A DNA stretch of 16,133 bases from positions 1-16,133 of the forward strand of contig JBMNNU010000041.1 of NCBI GenBank assembly GCA_050942695.1, written 5' to 3'. Positions 1 through 6,886 of the stretch are shown one piece after another. Position numbers and translations under genes: made by a program. Position 1 is the first letter of the stretch, and the number at the start of each line of letters is the position of its first letter. This DNA is from JBMNNU01 sp050942695. Its GTDB lineage: Bacteria; Chloroflexota; UBA6077. The notes under the pieces were generated by a model that was not told where the DNA came from, did no database searches, and was given only the letters and a program-made list of their open reading frames with translations.

Positions 1-57
1 CCATCGGCCATCAGGTCGCCTTGAGATAGAGCCTTCGCCGGGTGAACGTCGGGACAT
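1..57 (-). CDS. Tyrosine site-specific integrase, N-terminal fragment (cut by window edge)
   Basis: An ATG at 57-55 opens a frame that stays open to the window edge (19 codons). It is preceded by a strong ribosome site (AGGAGGAG, 62-69, 4-5 nt from the ATG). The peptide contains GEGSISRRPDGRW. This closely matches the GEGSIYxRxDGRW signature that opens the arm-binding domain of many phage and ICE tyrosine recombinases. The catalytic domain lies outside the window, so the class is inferred from this motif and from the tRNA gene 134 bp away, a usual integrase neighbour. If correct, the gene would catalyse integration and excision of an element extending to the left. Confidence 0.72.
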   Translation of the reverse strand, partial: MSRRSPGEGSISRRPDGRW

Positions 58-80
58 TTTTCTCCTCCTGGGTCCCGACG
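47..80 (-). promoter_or_regulatory. Hairpin enclosing the integrase ribosome site
   Basis: CGTCGGGA (47-54) and TCCCGACG (73-80) form a perfect 8-bp stem. The 18-nt loop (55-72) holds the whole Shine-Dalgarno sequence, and the ATG lies at the loop/stem edge. In the leftward mRNA the start region would fold into this stem-loop, which could modulate translation. The stem is seen directly; a regulatory role is inference. Confidence 0.4.
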
Positions 81-92
81 ATGCTGTAATGA

Positions 93-108
93 TGCTGTCA
101 GTACAGCA
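93..108. repeat. Short palindrome TGCTGT-N4-ACAGCA
   Basis: A perfect 6-bp inverted repeat with a 4-nt spacer lies 36-51 bp upstream of the integrase start. Part of its left arm (GATGCTGT) is repeated directly at 80-87. It has operator geometry, but no regulator can be assigned. Confidence 0.35.
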
Positions 109-132
109 ATGAAGCCGATAGGTCGGTTGTGG

Positions 133-180
133 GCACAACATCTTGTGTGAAACAGCGGCATCACACACAAGATATTGTGG
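133..180. promoter_or_regulatory. Tandem 16-bp palindromes resembling NrdR boxes
   Basis: Two sites, GCACAACATCTTGTGT (133-148) and ACACAAGATATTGTGG (165-180), share the palindromic core CACAA-N4-TTGTG. Their centres are 32 bp apart (about three helical turns). The two arms are also near-perfect reverse complements of each other. The second site matches the NrdR-box consensus as I recall it (acaCwAtATaTwGtgt) at 14 of 16 positions and the first at 13. Tandem boxes with a 15-16-bp gap are the usual NrdR arrangement. They sit upstream of the integrase and end 10 bp before the tRNA, so they could overlap either promoter. No ribonucleotide reductase gene is in view, so NrdR is a candidate only. 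Integrase arm sites or an element-encoded repressor are alternatives. Confidence 0.5.
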
Positions 181-190
181 TACTGTCCGT

Positions 191-264
191 TGGGGGATCG
201 TCTAGTGGTAGGACAGCTGACTCTGGATCAGTAAGCCGGGGTTCGAATCCCTGTCCCCCAGCCA
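191..264 (+). tRNA. tRNA-Gln (anticodon CTG)
   Basis: A complete 74-nt cloverleaf. The acceptor stem pairs TGGGGGA with TCCCCCA, followed by discriminator G and an encoded CCA. The anticodon stem GCTGA/TCAGT encloses loop CTCTGGA, giving anticodon CTG, which reads the glutamine codon CAG. The T arm contains GTTCGAAT. The U1-A72 pair is a known bacterial tRNA-Gln feature. It is followed directly by its own terminator. Confidence 0.96.
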
Positions 265-266
265 GC

Positions 267-301
267 AAAGCGGCCTGGAAAGCTTTCCAGGCCGCTTTTT
301 T
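267..301 (+). terminator. Rho-independent terminator of tRNA-Gln
   Basis: A perfect palindrome (267-298, centred on AAGCTT) gives a long GC-rich stem whose arm is GCGGCCTGG. It runs into six T residues (296-301) on the plus strand. It lies 2 nt after the encoded CCA. It may also stop leftward transcription ending at 321, although only three U residues would follow on that strand. Confidence 0.92.
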
Positions 302-320
302 GTGCTAAGGGCACTTTAGG

Positions 321-1049
321 CTACAGCTCGATTATCTTTCCGTCCTCGGCCGCCTCATGGCCGATCGTATCGATGCGAGACAGCATGTCGGGGCTCGAGT
401 GGGTCAGCACAAGCCTCTTTACACCCAGGGTCGGAAGCTGCTCTTCGAGGCTCTTCACGTTCAGATGCCCCTTGATAGGCTTCTCGTAAGAGTAGGCTTC
501 AGCCAGGAACAGGTCGGCTCCGCGCGCGGCCTCCGCTAACCCATCACACCACTCTGTGTCCCCTGAATAGCTGACTATCTGCCCATCGATCGCGAGCCTG
601 AGCGCGAAGGTGCGCACCGCACCGTGGCAGACCTCGTACGGCGTCGCTGAGAGCAAGCCCAGATCCATCGTCTGTCCAGCCGTCCACTCCAGGATCGACA
701 GATCGTACTTCTGGACCGTAGAAGACGACCCGGGGAAGCTGAGCTCCATAAGCTGAGGCAGCCGCTCCCGTATCCCTTCCGGCCCGACGACCGTTAAAGG
801 GGAGCGCCGCTTGGAGAACTGCGCGTCGAGCAGGAAGAAGGGCAGCCCCCCAAAGTGGTCAGCGTGCATGTGTGAAACAAGGATAAGAGAAATGGAGTTA
901 GGGTCTACGCCGTACCGCTTCATCGATATCAGCGATGAAGCGCCGCACTCGATTAGGCAGCGGGTCGATCCGGTATCTAGGAGGTAACAGCTCTGGAACC
1001 TCCCGCCGTTGCCGAAAGCATCGCCGCTTCCAAGGACTTGAAGACGCAT
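321..1049 (-). CDS. MBL-fold metallohydrolase (RNase Z-like)
   Basis: A 242-aa cytosolic protein of the metallo-beta-lactamase fold. It carries the dinuclear metal motif H60-M-H62-A-D64-H65 and further likely ligands H142 (CHG), D164 (SGDT) and H217 (LTH). The N-terminal LGSGDAFGNGGR is the opening strand and glycine loop of RNase Z/ElaC and related hydrolases. At 242 aa it is shorter than canonical RNase Z (about 300 aa or more) and I see no clear exosite arm. A small-molecule phosphodiesterase or esterase is therefore as likely as tRNA 3' processing, despite the adjacent tRNA gene, which already encodes CCA. The ATG is preceded by AGGAG about 10 nt upstream, and a TATACT -10-like element lies at 1084-1079. 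The gene is monocistronic, bounded by terminators on both sides. Confidence 0.88.
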   Translation of the reverse strand: MRLQVLGSGDAFGNGGRFQSCYLLDTGSTRCLIECGASSLISMKRYGVDPNSISLILVSHMHADHFGGLPFFLLDAQFSKRRSPLTVVGPEGIRERLPQLMELSFPGSSSTVQKYDLSILEWTAGQTMDLGLLSATPYEVCHGAVRTFALRLAIDGQIVSYSGDTEWCDGLAEAARGADLFLAEAYSYEKPIKGHLNVKSLEEQLPTLGVKRLVLTHSSPDMLSRIDTIGHEAAEDGKIIEL

Positions 1050-1090
1050 GATTCCACACTCCTATCATGAGATCGGTTAGTATATTCTAC

Positions 1091-1131
1091 TAAAAGAAAC
1101 TAGCCCCGCGGTTCCGACCGCGGGGCTAGTT
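1091..1131 (-). terminator. Terminator of the TctC-like receptor gene
   Basis: A perfect 15-bp stem (1098-1112 with 1117-1131) encloses loop TCCG. On the minus strand it is followed by TTTCTTTTA. It lies about 40 bp beyond the stop codon of the leftward receptor gene and just upstream of the hydrolase promoter region, insulating the two. Confidence 0.88.
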
Positions 1132-1172
1132 GATGTGCCATTACTGTAGTTTATGTAACGCCGGTCGCGGAG

Positions 1173-2309
1173 CTACTTCGTCTCTTTTAGATCCTTCAGC
1201 AGCTCGCTGACCCGCGCTTCTTCATTCTCGAGGTATTTGTCGTAGTCCGCACTGCTCAGGAACTTGACGGGTAGGCCTGCAGCCTCCATCTTTTCGCGGT
1301 ACTCAGGCATCGCGTCGACCTTCTTCATGGCTGCCTCGATCTTCTGGATAACCTCAGGAGGCGTTCCAGCCTTGGCAACCCAACCCCTTGCTGTTGCTGC
1401 TAGGATGTCGTACCCCTGCTCCTTCATCGTCGGGACATCGGGCATGAGAGGCGATCTCTCCTCGGAGGCGATGCCCAGCACTCGGAAGGTGCCGTTCTTG
1501 TAGCCCACCATCGCGTCAACGATGTTGCCTACCATCATGTCGATGTGGCCTCCCTGGAGAGCCGTGCGCGACGGGGCTCCTCCGTCATAGTGGGACATCG
1601 CAAACGTGGCGCCAGTCTGCTTTTGCAGCAGCAGCAGGGCTAGATGGTCGTCGCTCATCAGGCCACCGTCGCCAGTTACTACCGTCTCAGGGTTCTCTTT
1701 GGCTGCCTTGATTACGTCGTCCATCGTTTTGTAGGGGCTGTCGCTACGAACGGAGAAGGTATTTGGATCCAGCACCTGGAGTGCGATGGGTGCAAAGTCG
1801 GATCTCTTGTACACGGCTGCGCGCTCGGGATCCAACCATGTGGATTCGGAGTTAGGGGAGTTCAGGCCGGTTAGGACATAGCCATCGGGCTTAGAAGTGG
1901 CAATGAACTCCGTCAACCCTACTTGGCCAGTAGCACCGGGCTTGTAGACCAACTGGATCTGCTGCCCCAGCTCTTTCTCCAAATACGCCCCCATCGTAAG
2001 GACGCCTGTGCCCATAGGCCCGCCTGCTGCCCAGGGGACGATATAGGTGATCGGTTTGGTGGGGTAATCTGTCTTAGCGCCGGTTTCACTCTGAGCGGTA
2101 GCTGCGGGAGCGGCGGTCTTCTCGGGCGCCGCAGTTGGGTCGGCTGACGCAGCGGTGGGAGCGGAAGCAGCCGTGGGTGCAGCGGCCTTTGTTGGCTCGG
2201 CGGTTGGTGCTGGCGCGGCTTGTGAGCATGCGCCGGCTACGAGAGCAAGTAGCAGAATTCCCGCGCTCAGAGCCAGAGCGCGGACTCGTAGGTGCGTTTG
2301 ATTAAACAT
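1173..2309 (-). CDS. Tripartite tricarboxylate transporter (Bug/TctC) substrate-binding lipoprotein
   Basis: The start is an ATG at 2309 (378 aa). A GGAG ribosome site is 8 nt away, but only 2 nt from an in-frame ATG at 2315. The N-terminus has a hydrophobic stretch and lipobox LVAGAC (Cys28). An Ala/Pro/Thr-rich linker of about 50 residues follows. The binding domain opens with YPTKPITYIVPWAAGG, the hallmark of Bug proteins, and continues with GATGQVG and RGWVAKAGTP. Such receptors bind small carboxylates or similar solutes outside the membrane and feed a TctAB permease. No permease subunit is in the window, so this is an orphan receptor here. It lies downstream of the URO-D gene on the same strand, 157 bp away, with possible operator repeats between. 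It may be co-regulated by the LacI-type protein. The ligand is unknown. Confidence 0.9.
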   Translation of the reverse strand: MFNQTHLRVRALALSAGILLLALVAGACSQAAPAPTAEPTKAAAPTAASAPTAASADPTAAPEKTAAPAATAQSETGAKTDYPTKPITYIVPWAAGGPMGTGVLTMGAYLEKELGQQIQLVYKPGATGQVGLTEFIATSKPDGYVLTGLNSPNSESTWLDPERAAVYKRSDFAPIALQVLDPNTFSVRSDSPYKTMDDVIKAAKENPETVVTGDGGLMSDDHLALLLLQKQTGATFAMSHYDGGAPSRTALQGGHIDMMVGNIVDAMVGYKNGTFRVLGIASEERSPLMPDVPTMKEQGYDILAATARGWVAKAGTPPEVIQKIEAAMKKVDAMPEYREKMEAAGLPVKFLSSADYDKYLENEEARVSELLKDLKETK

Positions 2310-2336
2310 AGCCATTTCTCCATCAGAATTGCTTTC

Positions 2337-2390
2337 CTATCAATCACCGCTTGGGGAAGTGAATTACTATTGATAGTGAAAGCTATCAAT
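2337..2390 (-). promoter_or_regulatory. Three CTATCAAT octamers upstream of the receptor gene
   Basis: The octamer CTATCAAT occurs at 2337-2344 and 2383-2390, and inverted (ATTGATAG) at 2369-2376. The last two form an 8-bp inverted repeat with a 6-nt spacer. They lie 28-81 bp upstream of the receptor start. This pattern suggests an operator for a dimeric regulator. The AT-rich hairpin could also weakly terminate transcription from the URO-D gene. Confidence 0.45.
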
Positions 2391-2466
2391 TTGCTTTTCG
2401 ACCGTCATAGTCATAGTGGAAACGCGGTTTTCAGATCGGTTGCCACGCCTTTTCCGATGCGAAGGG

Positions 2467-3570
2467 TTAGACTTCCAGTGGATAGCGGCCGTACTTGAAA
2501 GCAGCCTCCCGCATGGCGTTGAAATTGGCAAGTGGAACGTACTCGGTCACGGAGTTGGCGGACCCAACAGCGTAGCCTCCTCCAGGCGCAACGGCCCGGA
2601 TGCGCTCGCGCACCTCGGCATCTACCTCTTCTGGCGTTCCCCTGGTCAACGTGTAGCCAAGGTCGATGTTGCCGATCAGCGAAATCCTGTCGCCGTAGCG
2701 CGCTTTGATCTCCTCGATATTCATCGGCTTCGGTTCTATCGGGTGCAGCGAGGTGAAGCCGACATCCAGGATATCATCCATTATCGGATCCAGCTTGCCG
2801 TCAGAGTGATAGATTATCGGTTTGCCCAACTGCCTGGAGACCCGACACATCTCCCGATACCAGGGCCATACATGCTGTCGGAGATGCTTCGGCGCTATCA
2901 TGGTTCCTGAGACGTAGGCCACATCGTCGGGCTGCCAGGTAGCTCCCACCGCATCCATTGTGACAACATTCTCAAAAACTCGCAACTGGATCTGGCCAAC
3001 CCTCTCGAACACACGGGCTACCAGGTCGGGATCATCGATGAGCTTCTCGCAAAAGTTCTGGAATCCCATCAAACGGGTAACGGTGGCGTAGATGTAGCCG
3101 ATTGACACGATGAGCTTAGCACCTGCTGGTAGAAGGCCGGCAGCATCCTCTAAGGCAGAGTAATCGAAAGAATCGGGGTCCGGCCACTTGATGGAATCGA
3201 ATTCAGCACGGCCGGCGAGGATCCCGGTGCCCTCTTCCGCCCAGGCCCGCTCCTTCTCTTCGTTGATCAAAACACTATACTTAGCCTTGATGGTCTTCAT
3301 AGCTGCGCCGAAATCGGAATCGGCTACCCCTGAATGGGCCACACCGGTGCCAGTGCGGAAGATGGAACGGATGCCGATAGCTAGCGGCACGTAGTCGTAG
3401 CCCGCTGTGATCCAGAATTCGACCTCATCATCCAGGCTCTGTATAGGCTTGCCGAGAAAGGCCTGTTTTACATCGCCGTCGACACTCTGCTCCATTATAG
3501 GTACCCGGTCCGGTTCGCCTTGCAGCAGCAGTGTCCGCCTTACCCGGTCGAAATCGGGCTTACCTAACAC
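2467..3570 (-). CDS. URO-D family protein (uroporphyrinogen decarboxylase / corrinoid methyltransferase-like)
   Basis: A 367-aa cytosolic protein of the URO-D superfamily (TIM barrel), starting at GTG with AGGAGG 6 nt upstream. Family-like stretches are the N-terminal RVRRTLLLQGEPDRVP, the central GATWQPDDVAYVSGTMI, YHSDGKLDPIMDDILDVGFTSLHPIEP split around residue 258, and SLIGNIDL. YHSDG sits where MtaA/MtbA-type methyltransferases carry HxC(G/D), so the Zn-ligating cysteine position appears to be serine. True heme-pathway HemE is unlikely: the gene is unlinked to heme genes and diverges from a LacI-type regulator. It probably belongs to the catabolic URO-D-like enzymes found near transporters and sugar or methyl-group utilisation genes. 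The reaction is unknown. A palindromic operator lies immediately upstream of its ribosome site. Confidence 0.82.
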   Translation of the reverse strand: MLGKPDFDRVRRTLLLQGEPDRVPIMEQSVDGDVKQAFLGKPIQSLDDEVEFWITAGYDYVPLAIGIRSIFRTGTGVAHSGVADSDFGAAMKTIKAKYSVLINEEKERAWAEEGTGILAGRAEFDSIKWPDPDSFDYSALEDAAGLLPAGAKLIVSIGYIYATVTRLMGFQNFCEKLIDDPDLVARVFERVGQIQLRVFENVVTMDAVGATWQPDDVAYVSGTMIAPKHLRQHVWPWYREMCRVSRQLGKPIIYHSDGKLDPIMDDILDVGFTSLHPIEPKPMNIEEIKARYGDRISLIGNIDLGYTLTRGTPEEVDAEVRERIRAVAPGGGYAVGSANSVTEYVPLANFNAMREAAFKYGRYPLEV

Positions 3571-3583
3571 TTAATTCCTCCTT

Positions 3584-3610
3584 TGGTAACGTCAACTGTT
3601 AACGTTACCA
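3584..3610. promoter_or_regulatory. LacI-type operator between the divergent URO-D and regulator genes
   Basis: TGGTAACGT (3584-3592) and ACGTTACCA (3602-3610) form a 9-bp inverted repeat. It can be read as two adjoining half-symmetric 14-mers centred on CG. The second, TGTTAACGTTACCA (3597-3610), fits the TG-N4-CG-N4-CA pattern typical of LacI/GalR operators. It overlaps the -35 side of the lacI-type promoter and abuts the URO-D ribosome site. Binding by the adjacent regulator would control both genes, including itself. Confidence 0.68.
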
Positions 3611-3612
3611 CA

Positions 3613-3621
3613 TGATACAAT
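3613..3621 (+). promoter_or_regulatory. Extended -10 promoter of the LacI-type gene
   Basis: TGATACAAT is an extended -10 element (TGN plus TACAAT, 5 of 6 to consensus). It predicts transcription starting near 3628 and a leader of about 75 nt before the GTG start at 3704. No good -35 is visible. The palindromic operator lies just upstream. Confidence 0.45.
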
Positions 3622-3703
3622 AACGAAGTTGCCGCCTGTCAAGAGGTATGGACGGAAGCCCAGCATTCAACCCGTGGTCGATCCGCCACCGTTGGAGGTT
3701 GGT

Positions 3704-4738
3704 GTGCCAGCTACTATCAAGGATATCGCGCTCGAACTTGGGATATCCCACATGACCGTGTCCAGGGCTCTTCGCGGCCATCCACACGTTAAGGAGGAGA
3801 TCCGAGCTAAAGTCCTGGAGACCGCAAGAAAGCTCGATTATCACCCGAACGCCCTCGCTCGCGGCCTGAAAGGCATGCGCACCCAACTGGTTGGTTTGAT
3901 TATCACCGATCTCGAGAACCACTTTACCGCCTCTGCAGCCACCGCTCTCCAAGCTGAGCTGTCCAAAAACGGCTATCGGCTGTTGTTATGCGTCACGGGT
4001 GATGAACCGGCAAACGAGATCGACTATCTGAGGGCGATGAGAGAAGAGCGGGTGGAGGGGCTAATCTGGGTACCCTGCGCTGGAAGTCACTCCGAAGAGG
4101 CCATCCAGCAGTACATTCGCGAGGGAATCCCGGTCGTTCAGTTCATCAGACAGGCATACACAGAGCTGGATGCGATCCTCCCCGACGACGTGGGCGGCGC
4201 CGAACAGGCCACCCGTCGACTGCTCGATCTTGGGCACACACGGATCGGCATCATAGTCGGGCCACAAGAGATCAGCACGGCACGAGGTCGTCTCGATGGT
4301 TATATGAGCGCTTTGAGATCGGCTAGCGTTGAGCCCGACGAGAGCCTGATCGTGAGCGGCCGACTGCACAGGTCGACCGGCAAAAAGGCAGTCGAGAAGC
4401 TGCTAGCTCTTCCATCACCCCCATCAGCGCTCTTCGCAACCAGCAGCGTACTGCTGTTGGGAGCGCTACGAGCACTTCACCAGCGCGGGACCAGGATACC
4501 CCAAGATCTATCGGTTGTTGGCTTCGGCGACCCGGATTGGTGCTGCGCCTGGAGTCCTTCAATTACCACGGTAGCATTCGCGACTCAGGGCATGGCAAAG
4601 GCTGTGGTCCAGATTCTACTGCAGCGCATCCGGGAACGATCAATCGAGGTAACTCACCATCCCGTTTTATCGCGCTTTGGGTTCGAGCTGGAAGTTCGAG
4701 AGTCGGATGGGCCGCTGTTACTCAAGTCTAGGAGATGA
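3704..4738 (+). CDS. LacI/GalR family transcriptional regulator
   Basis: I place the start at GTG 3704 (344 aa), because GGAGG (3694-3698) is 5 nt upstream and the protein then begins MPATIKDIA, the normal LacI N-terminus. The frame stays open back to a TTG at 3629, but that lies at the predicted transcription start and has no ribosome site. Residues 4-23 are the helix-turn-helix (TIKDIALELGISHMTVSRAL). HPNALARGLKG (about 47-57) is the hinge helix. The rest is a periplasmic-binding-like effector domain (LVGLIITDLENHF, LGHTRIGIIVGP, SVVGFGD). It probably represses the divergent URO-D gene, perhaps the receptor gene, and itself, with a sugar or sugar-acid-like effector. It converges on the FixH-like gene, with a 13-bp gap. 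Confidence 0.93.
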   Translation: MPATIKDIALELGISHMTVSRALRGHPHVKEEIRAKVLETARKLDYHPNALARGLKGMRTQLVGLIITDLENHFTASAATALQAELSKNGYRLLLCVTGDEPANEIDYLRAMREERVEGLIWVPCAGSHSEEAIQQYIREGIPVVQFIRQAYTELDAILPDDVGGAEQATRRLLDLGHTRIGIIVGPQEISTARGRLDGYMSALRSASVEPDESLIVSGRLHRSTGKKAVEKLLALPSPPSALFATSSVLLLGALRALHQRGTRIPQDLSVVGFGDPDWCCAWSPSITTVAFATQGMAKAVVQILLQRIRERSIEVTHHPVLSRFGFELEVRESDGPLLLKSRR

Positions 4739-4751
4739 TGGCAAGTATTGC

Positions 4752-5267
4752 TCAAGAGACCGGGGAAGCTGCTCTCCTCTTTGCCAGGGTCCATAACACC
4801 CCAGCCATGAGCAGCGGCAAGGCGAAGAGAGCTACCAGCGCAAGAGGGGTATCGAGAAGGCTAGCTTGGAAGACCTCTACCTGAAAATCCACTGTGCCCT
4901 CGCCCTTCTCGCCCTCTACATCGACCCTTATCAACCATCGCCCCTCCGCCGGGAAATCCACGTGGGCCGCATAGTATAGCTTGTTGGTAGCCAGCTCGTG
5001 GGTTGCCTCGTAGCCGATCTCTTCGCCTTCGCGCCCGATCGGTGTAGCTCTTACCCACACGCGGACATCCCCCACGACTTCTTCCCCAGGCCCCTGCACA
5101 AGGATGCTCACGTCGGCCACTCCAACACGAATAGGGTTCGGACTGGTGAAAACCGTGAGCAGGTACTCACCTACAGGCTCGCTGGCGAGCTGTATCGTCC
5201 CCCCATTCGCAAGGGTTGTGCATGGCAATAACAGGAACGCCAATAGCAATAATAATCCGTTCCTCAT
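4752..5267 (-). CDS. FixH/YtkA-like membrane-anchored beta-sandwich protein
   Basis: A 171-aa exported protein with a signal peptide (about 1-20), an extracytoplasmic Ig-like beta-sandwich (about 32-132) and a C-terminal membrane helix (about 140-162) followed by KRR. The pattern GEYLLTVFTSPNPIRVG, VRVWVRATP, and YYAAHVDFPAEGRWLIRVDV resembles YtkA/FixH-type domains, which often accompany cytochrome oxidase or copper genes. Its ATG overlaps the CtaG stop codon (ATGA), so it is the last gene of the operon and probably translationally coupled. Unlike the first gene's product it lacks a Met-His-Met patch, though H90 and H102 lie on the domain. A structural partner role is inference. Confidence 0.75.
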   Translation of the reverse strand: MRNGLLLLLAFLLLPCTTLANGGTIQLASEPVGEYLLTVFTSPNPIRVGVADVSILVQGPGEEVVGDVRVWVRATPIGREGEEIGYEATHELATNKLYYAAHVDFPAEGRWLIRVDVEGEKGEGTVDFQVEVFQASLLDTPLALVALFALPLLMAGVLWTLAKRRAASPVS

Positions 5268-6148
5268 CCGAGTGTGTCTTCTCTCCTGCGGTAGTCTGCC
5301 TCGATTCCTCTCCGCTGGTCGACCTTCTCATCCTTGAAAAGAAGGGCAACCACGACGAGAATGGGAACGATGTAAACCATACCCCCCGGGACCCACATAA
5401 TCAGTCCCCCCAACTGCTGATCCTGTACAACCGAGATGCCCCAGAGCCGGGGCACCTTCAGGTAGGTATCGTAGAGCGGATGGTCAGCAAAGGTGAGGAC
5501 TGCTCCAATCAGATTACCTACCAGCATTGGCGGTAGTAGGTAGGGAATAGTCGCCAGATAACCCATTCTGCGCGGCCCACCCATGGGGTTGATCACAGGC
5601 CACCAGAACAGCAGAGCAGTACCCAGGAAGACCATGTGCTCCAGGTCATGAATCAATGTGCGACCCTGCGCAGCATCGTAGAAAACGGGGATGTGCCAAA
5701 CAGCAAGAGCCACGATGTATAGAGGTAAGGCTACCAGGGGGTGGGTCAGCATGTTGAACACCCAGGCTATCGGGCTGCCACGGGAGAAGAGAGTAACGGC
5801 CAGATCCCTCAGCCTATCAGGTAGAGCCCACAGGATAGGAAGCACCGGCGAACCTAGCAGGATCAGAGGGGCGGCAAACACCATCAGCAGCATATGCTGG
5901 GTCATGTGCAAGAAGAAGAACAGCTCACTGAAGACGCCGATAGGTGAAAGCAGCGCCACAGGCAGCGCCAGCAACCCGACGCCGAAGCACCAGGGCTTCC
6001 ACCAGGCTGGCATTGGCCAGCCCTCTCGACGCGATAGACGGCGCCACCCCACAGCGTATAAAGCTGCCAACAACAGGAACGGCAGCAGGATGAGAGGCTC
6101 CCATGCCCAGGAGGTTATGAAAGCGGCAAGGTCCGAGCTCAAGGCCAC
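5264..6148 (-). CDS. ctaG: Cytochrome c oxidase assembly factor CtaG (caa3 type)
   Basis: A 294-aa polytopic membrane protein of the Caa3_CtaG family, which is distinct from Cox11. It has about seven hydrophobic segments and the conserved His positions H81-MTQ-H85, WH152IP, and H167DLEH171, followed by FWWPV and a C-terminal QDQQLGGLIMWVPGG. In Bacillus, CtaG is needed for active caa3 oxidase, probably for copper-centre assembly. The start is GTG at 6148, 6 nt after the sco stop. The ribosome site is weak (AAAAAG abuts it), so translation may depend on coupling. The 3' end overlaps the next gene by 4 nt. Confidence 0.92.
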   Translation of the reverse strand: MALSSDLAAFITSWAWEPLILLPFLLLAALYAVGWRRLSRREGWPMPAWWKPWCFGVGLLALPVALLSPIGVFSELFFFLHMTQHMLLMVFAAPLILLGSPVLPILWALPDRLRDLAVTLFSRGSPIAWVFNMLTHPLVALPLYIVALAVWHIPVFYDAAQGRTLIHDLEHMVFLGTALLFWWPVINPMGGPRRMGYLATIPYLLPPMLVGNLIGAVLTFADHPLYDTYLKVPRLWGISVVQDQQLGGLIMWVPGGMVYIVPILVVVALLFKDEKVDQRRGIEADYRRREDTLG

Positions 6149-6154
6149 CTTTTT

Positions 6155-6886
6155 CTATTTCACCCCATTTATCAACGGCTCTAGCTCCTTCACCAATTGA
6201 GCGGGAGTAAAGTCGAAGTCGTTCAATAGCCATCGTTGCCGACCATCAGCGTCGATCAGGTACACACGGTTGTGGTGGCTAACGTAGTAGAAGCCTGAAG
6301 CCCCTGTGCTAGTGGTTGCCGGTGGTTGCTTGATCACCCCTATGTGATAGGCAGCCCATACTGCTTCCAGAGCCTGGCGATCACCGGTGAGAAATAGCAT
6401 CTTGCCATCAAGGCCTTGCGCACGCAGATATGTCCTCAACTGCTCTACGGTATCCCGTTCAGGGTCCACACTCACCGCCGCAAAGACGACCTTCCTGCGA
6501 TCCTCTCCCAGTCGGTCGTGTGCCTGGCCAAAAAGTTGGGCTGCGATGGGGCAAACGTCCGGGCAGTTAGTGTACAGAAAGGTGAGCGCAACCACCCGAC
6601 CCCTCAGGTCGCTCAACCGCACCTGCTTGCCTTCTTGGTCCATCAGGGAAAAATCCGGGCTGGGCTTTCCCTGCAGGTCGGCTTTGTTCACCCCCGACCC
6701 ACGGGCAAACGAATTGGAGCAGGCCGCCACCAAAAGCCCCACTAGCAGCAGGGGCACAATCTTACCGATCGCTGTGCGAACCGCATAACTCACGCTGCCG
6801 GCCGTTCCAGTACGTTCAGTAGCTAGATCAGTGTCCGGCAATCGCGGAAACAGCGCTTTCATTCCTCGTCGCATCCCCCACATCAT
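6155..6886 (-). CDS. Sco1/SenC-family copper chaperone / thiol oxidoreductase
   Basis: I place the start at ATG 6886 (243 aa). It overlaps the upstream stop codon in an ATGA and has GGAG 7 nt upstream. The frame is open further upstream but lies inside the preceding gene. Residues 42-56 form a hydrophobic stretch ending in lipobox LLVAAC (Cys56), preceded by an unusually long charged N-terminus. The thioredoxin-fold domain holds C108-PDV-C112 and the conserved His204 (SHHNRVYLID), the copper-binding triad of Sco proteins. Sco proteins metallate the CuA site of cytochrome oxidase or keep it reduced. Position in the operon with CtaG and the polyferredoxin supports that role. Confidence 0.93.
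   Translation of the reverse strand: MMWGMRRGMKALFPRLPDTDLATERTGTAGSVSYAVRTAIGKIVPLLLVGLLVAACSNSFARGSGVNKADLQGKPSPDFSLMDQEGKQVRLSDLRGRVVALTFLYTNCPDVCPIAAQLFGQAHDRLGEDRRKVVFAAVSVDPERDTVEQLRTYLRAQGLDGKMLFLTGDRQALEAVWAAYHIGVIKQPPATTSTGASGFYYVSHHNRVYLIDADGRQRWLLNDFDFTPAQLVKELEPLINGVK

Noticed and set aside
47..80. Third degenerate copy of the 130-bp MITE, suggested by the GTCGGG/CCCGAC stem
   Set aside because: No ATGGTTCA ends and no further similarity beyond a short GC-rich stem.
3629..3703. Longer LacI-type protein from TTG 3629
   Set aside because: TTG sits at the predicted transcription start without a ribosome site. GTG 3704 has GGAGG and yields the canonical N-terminus.
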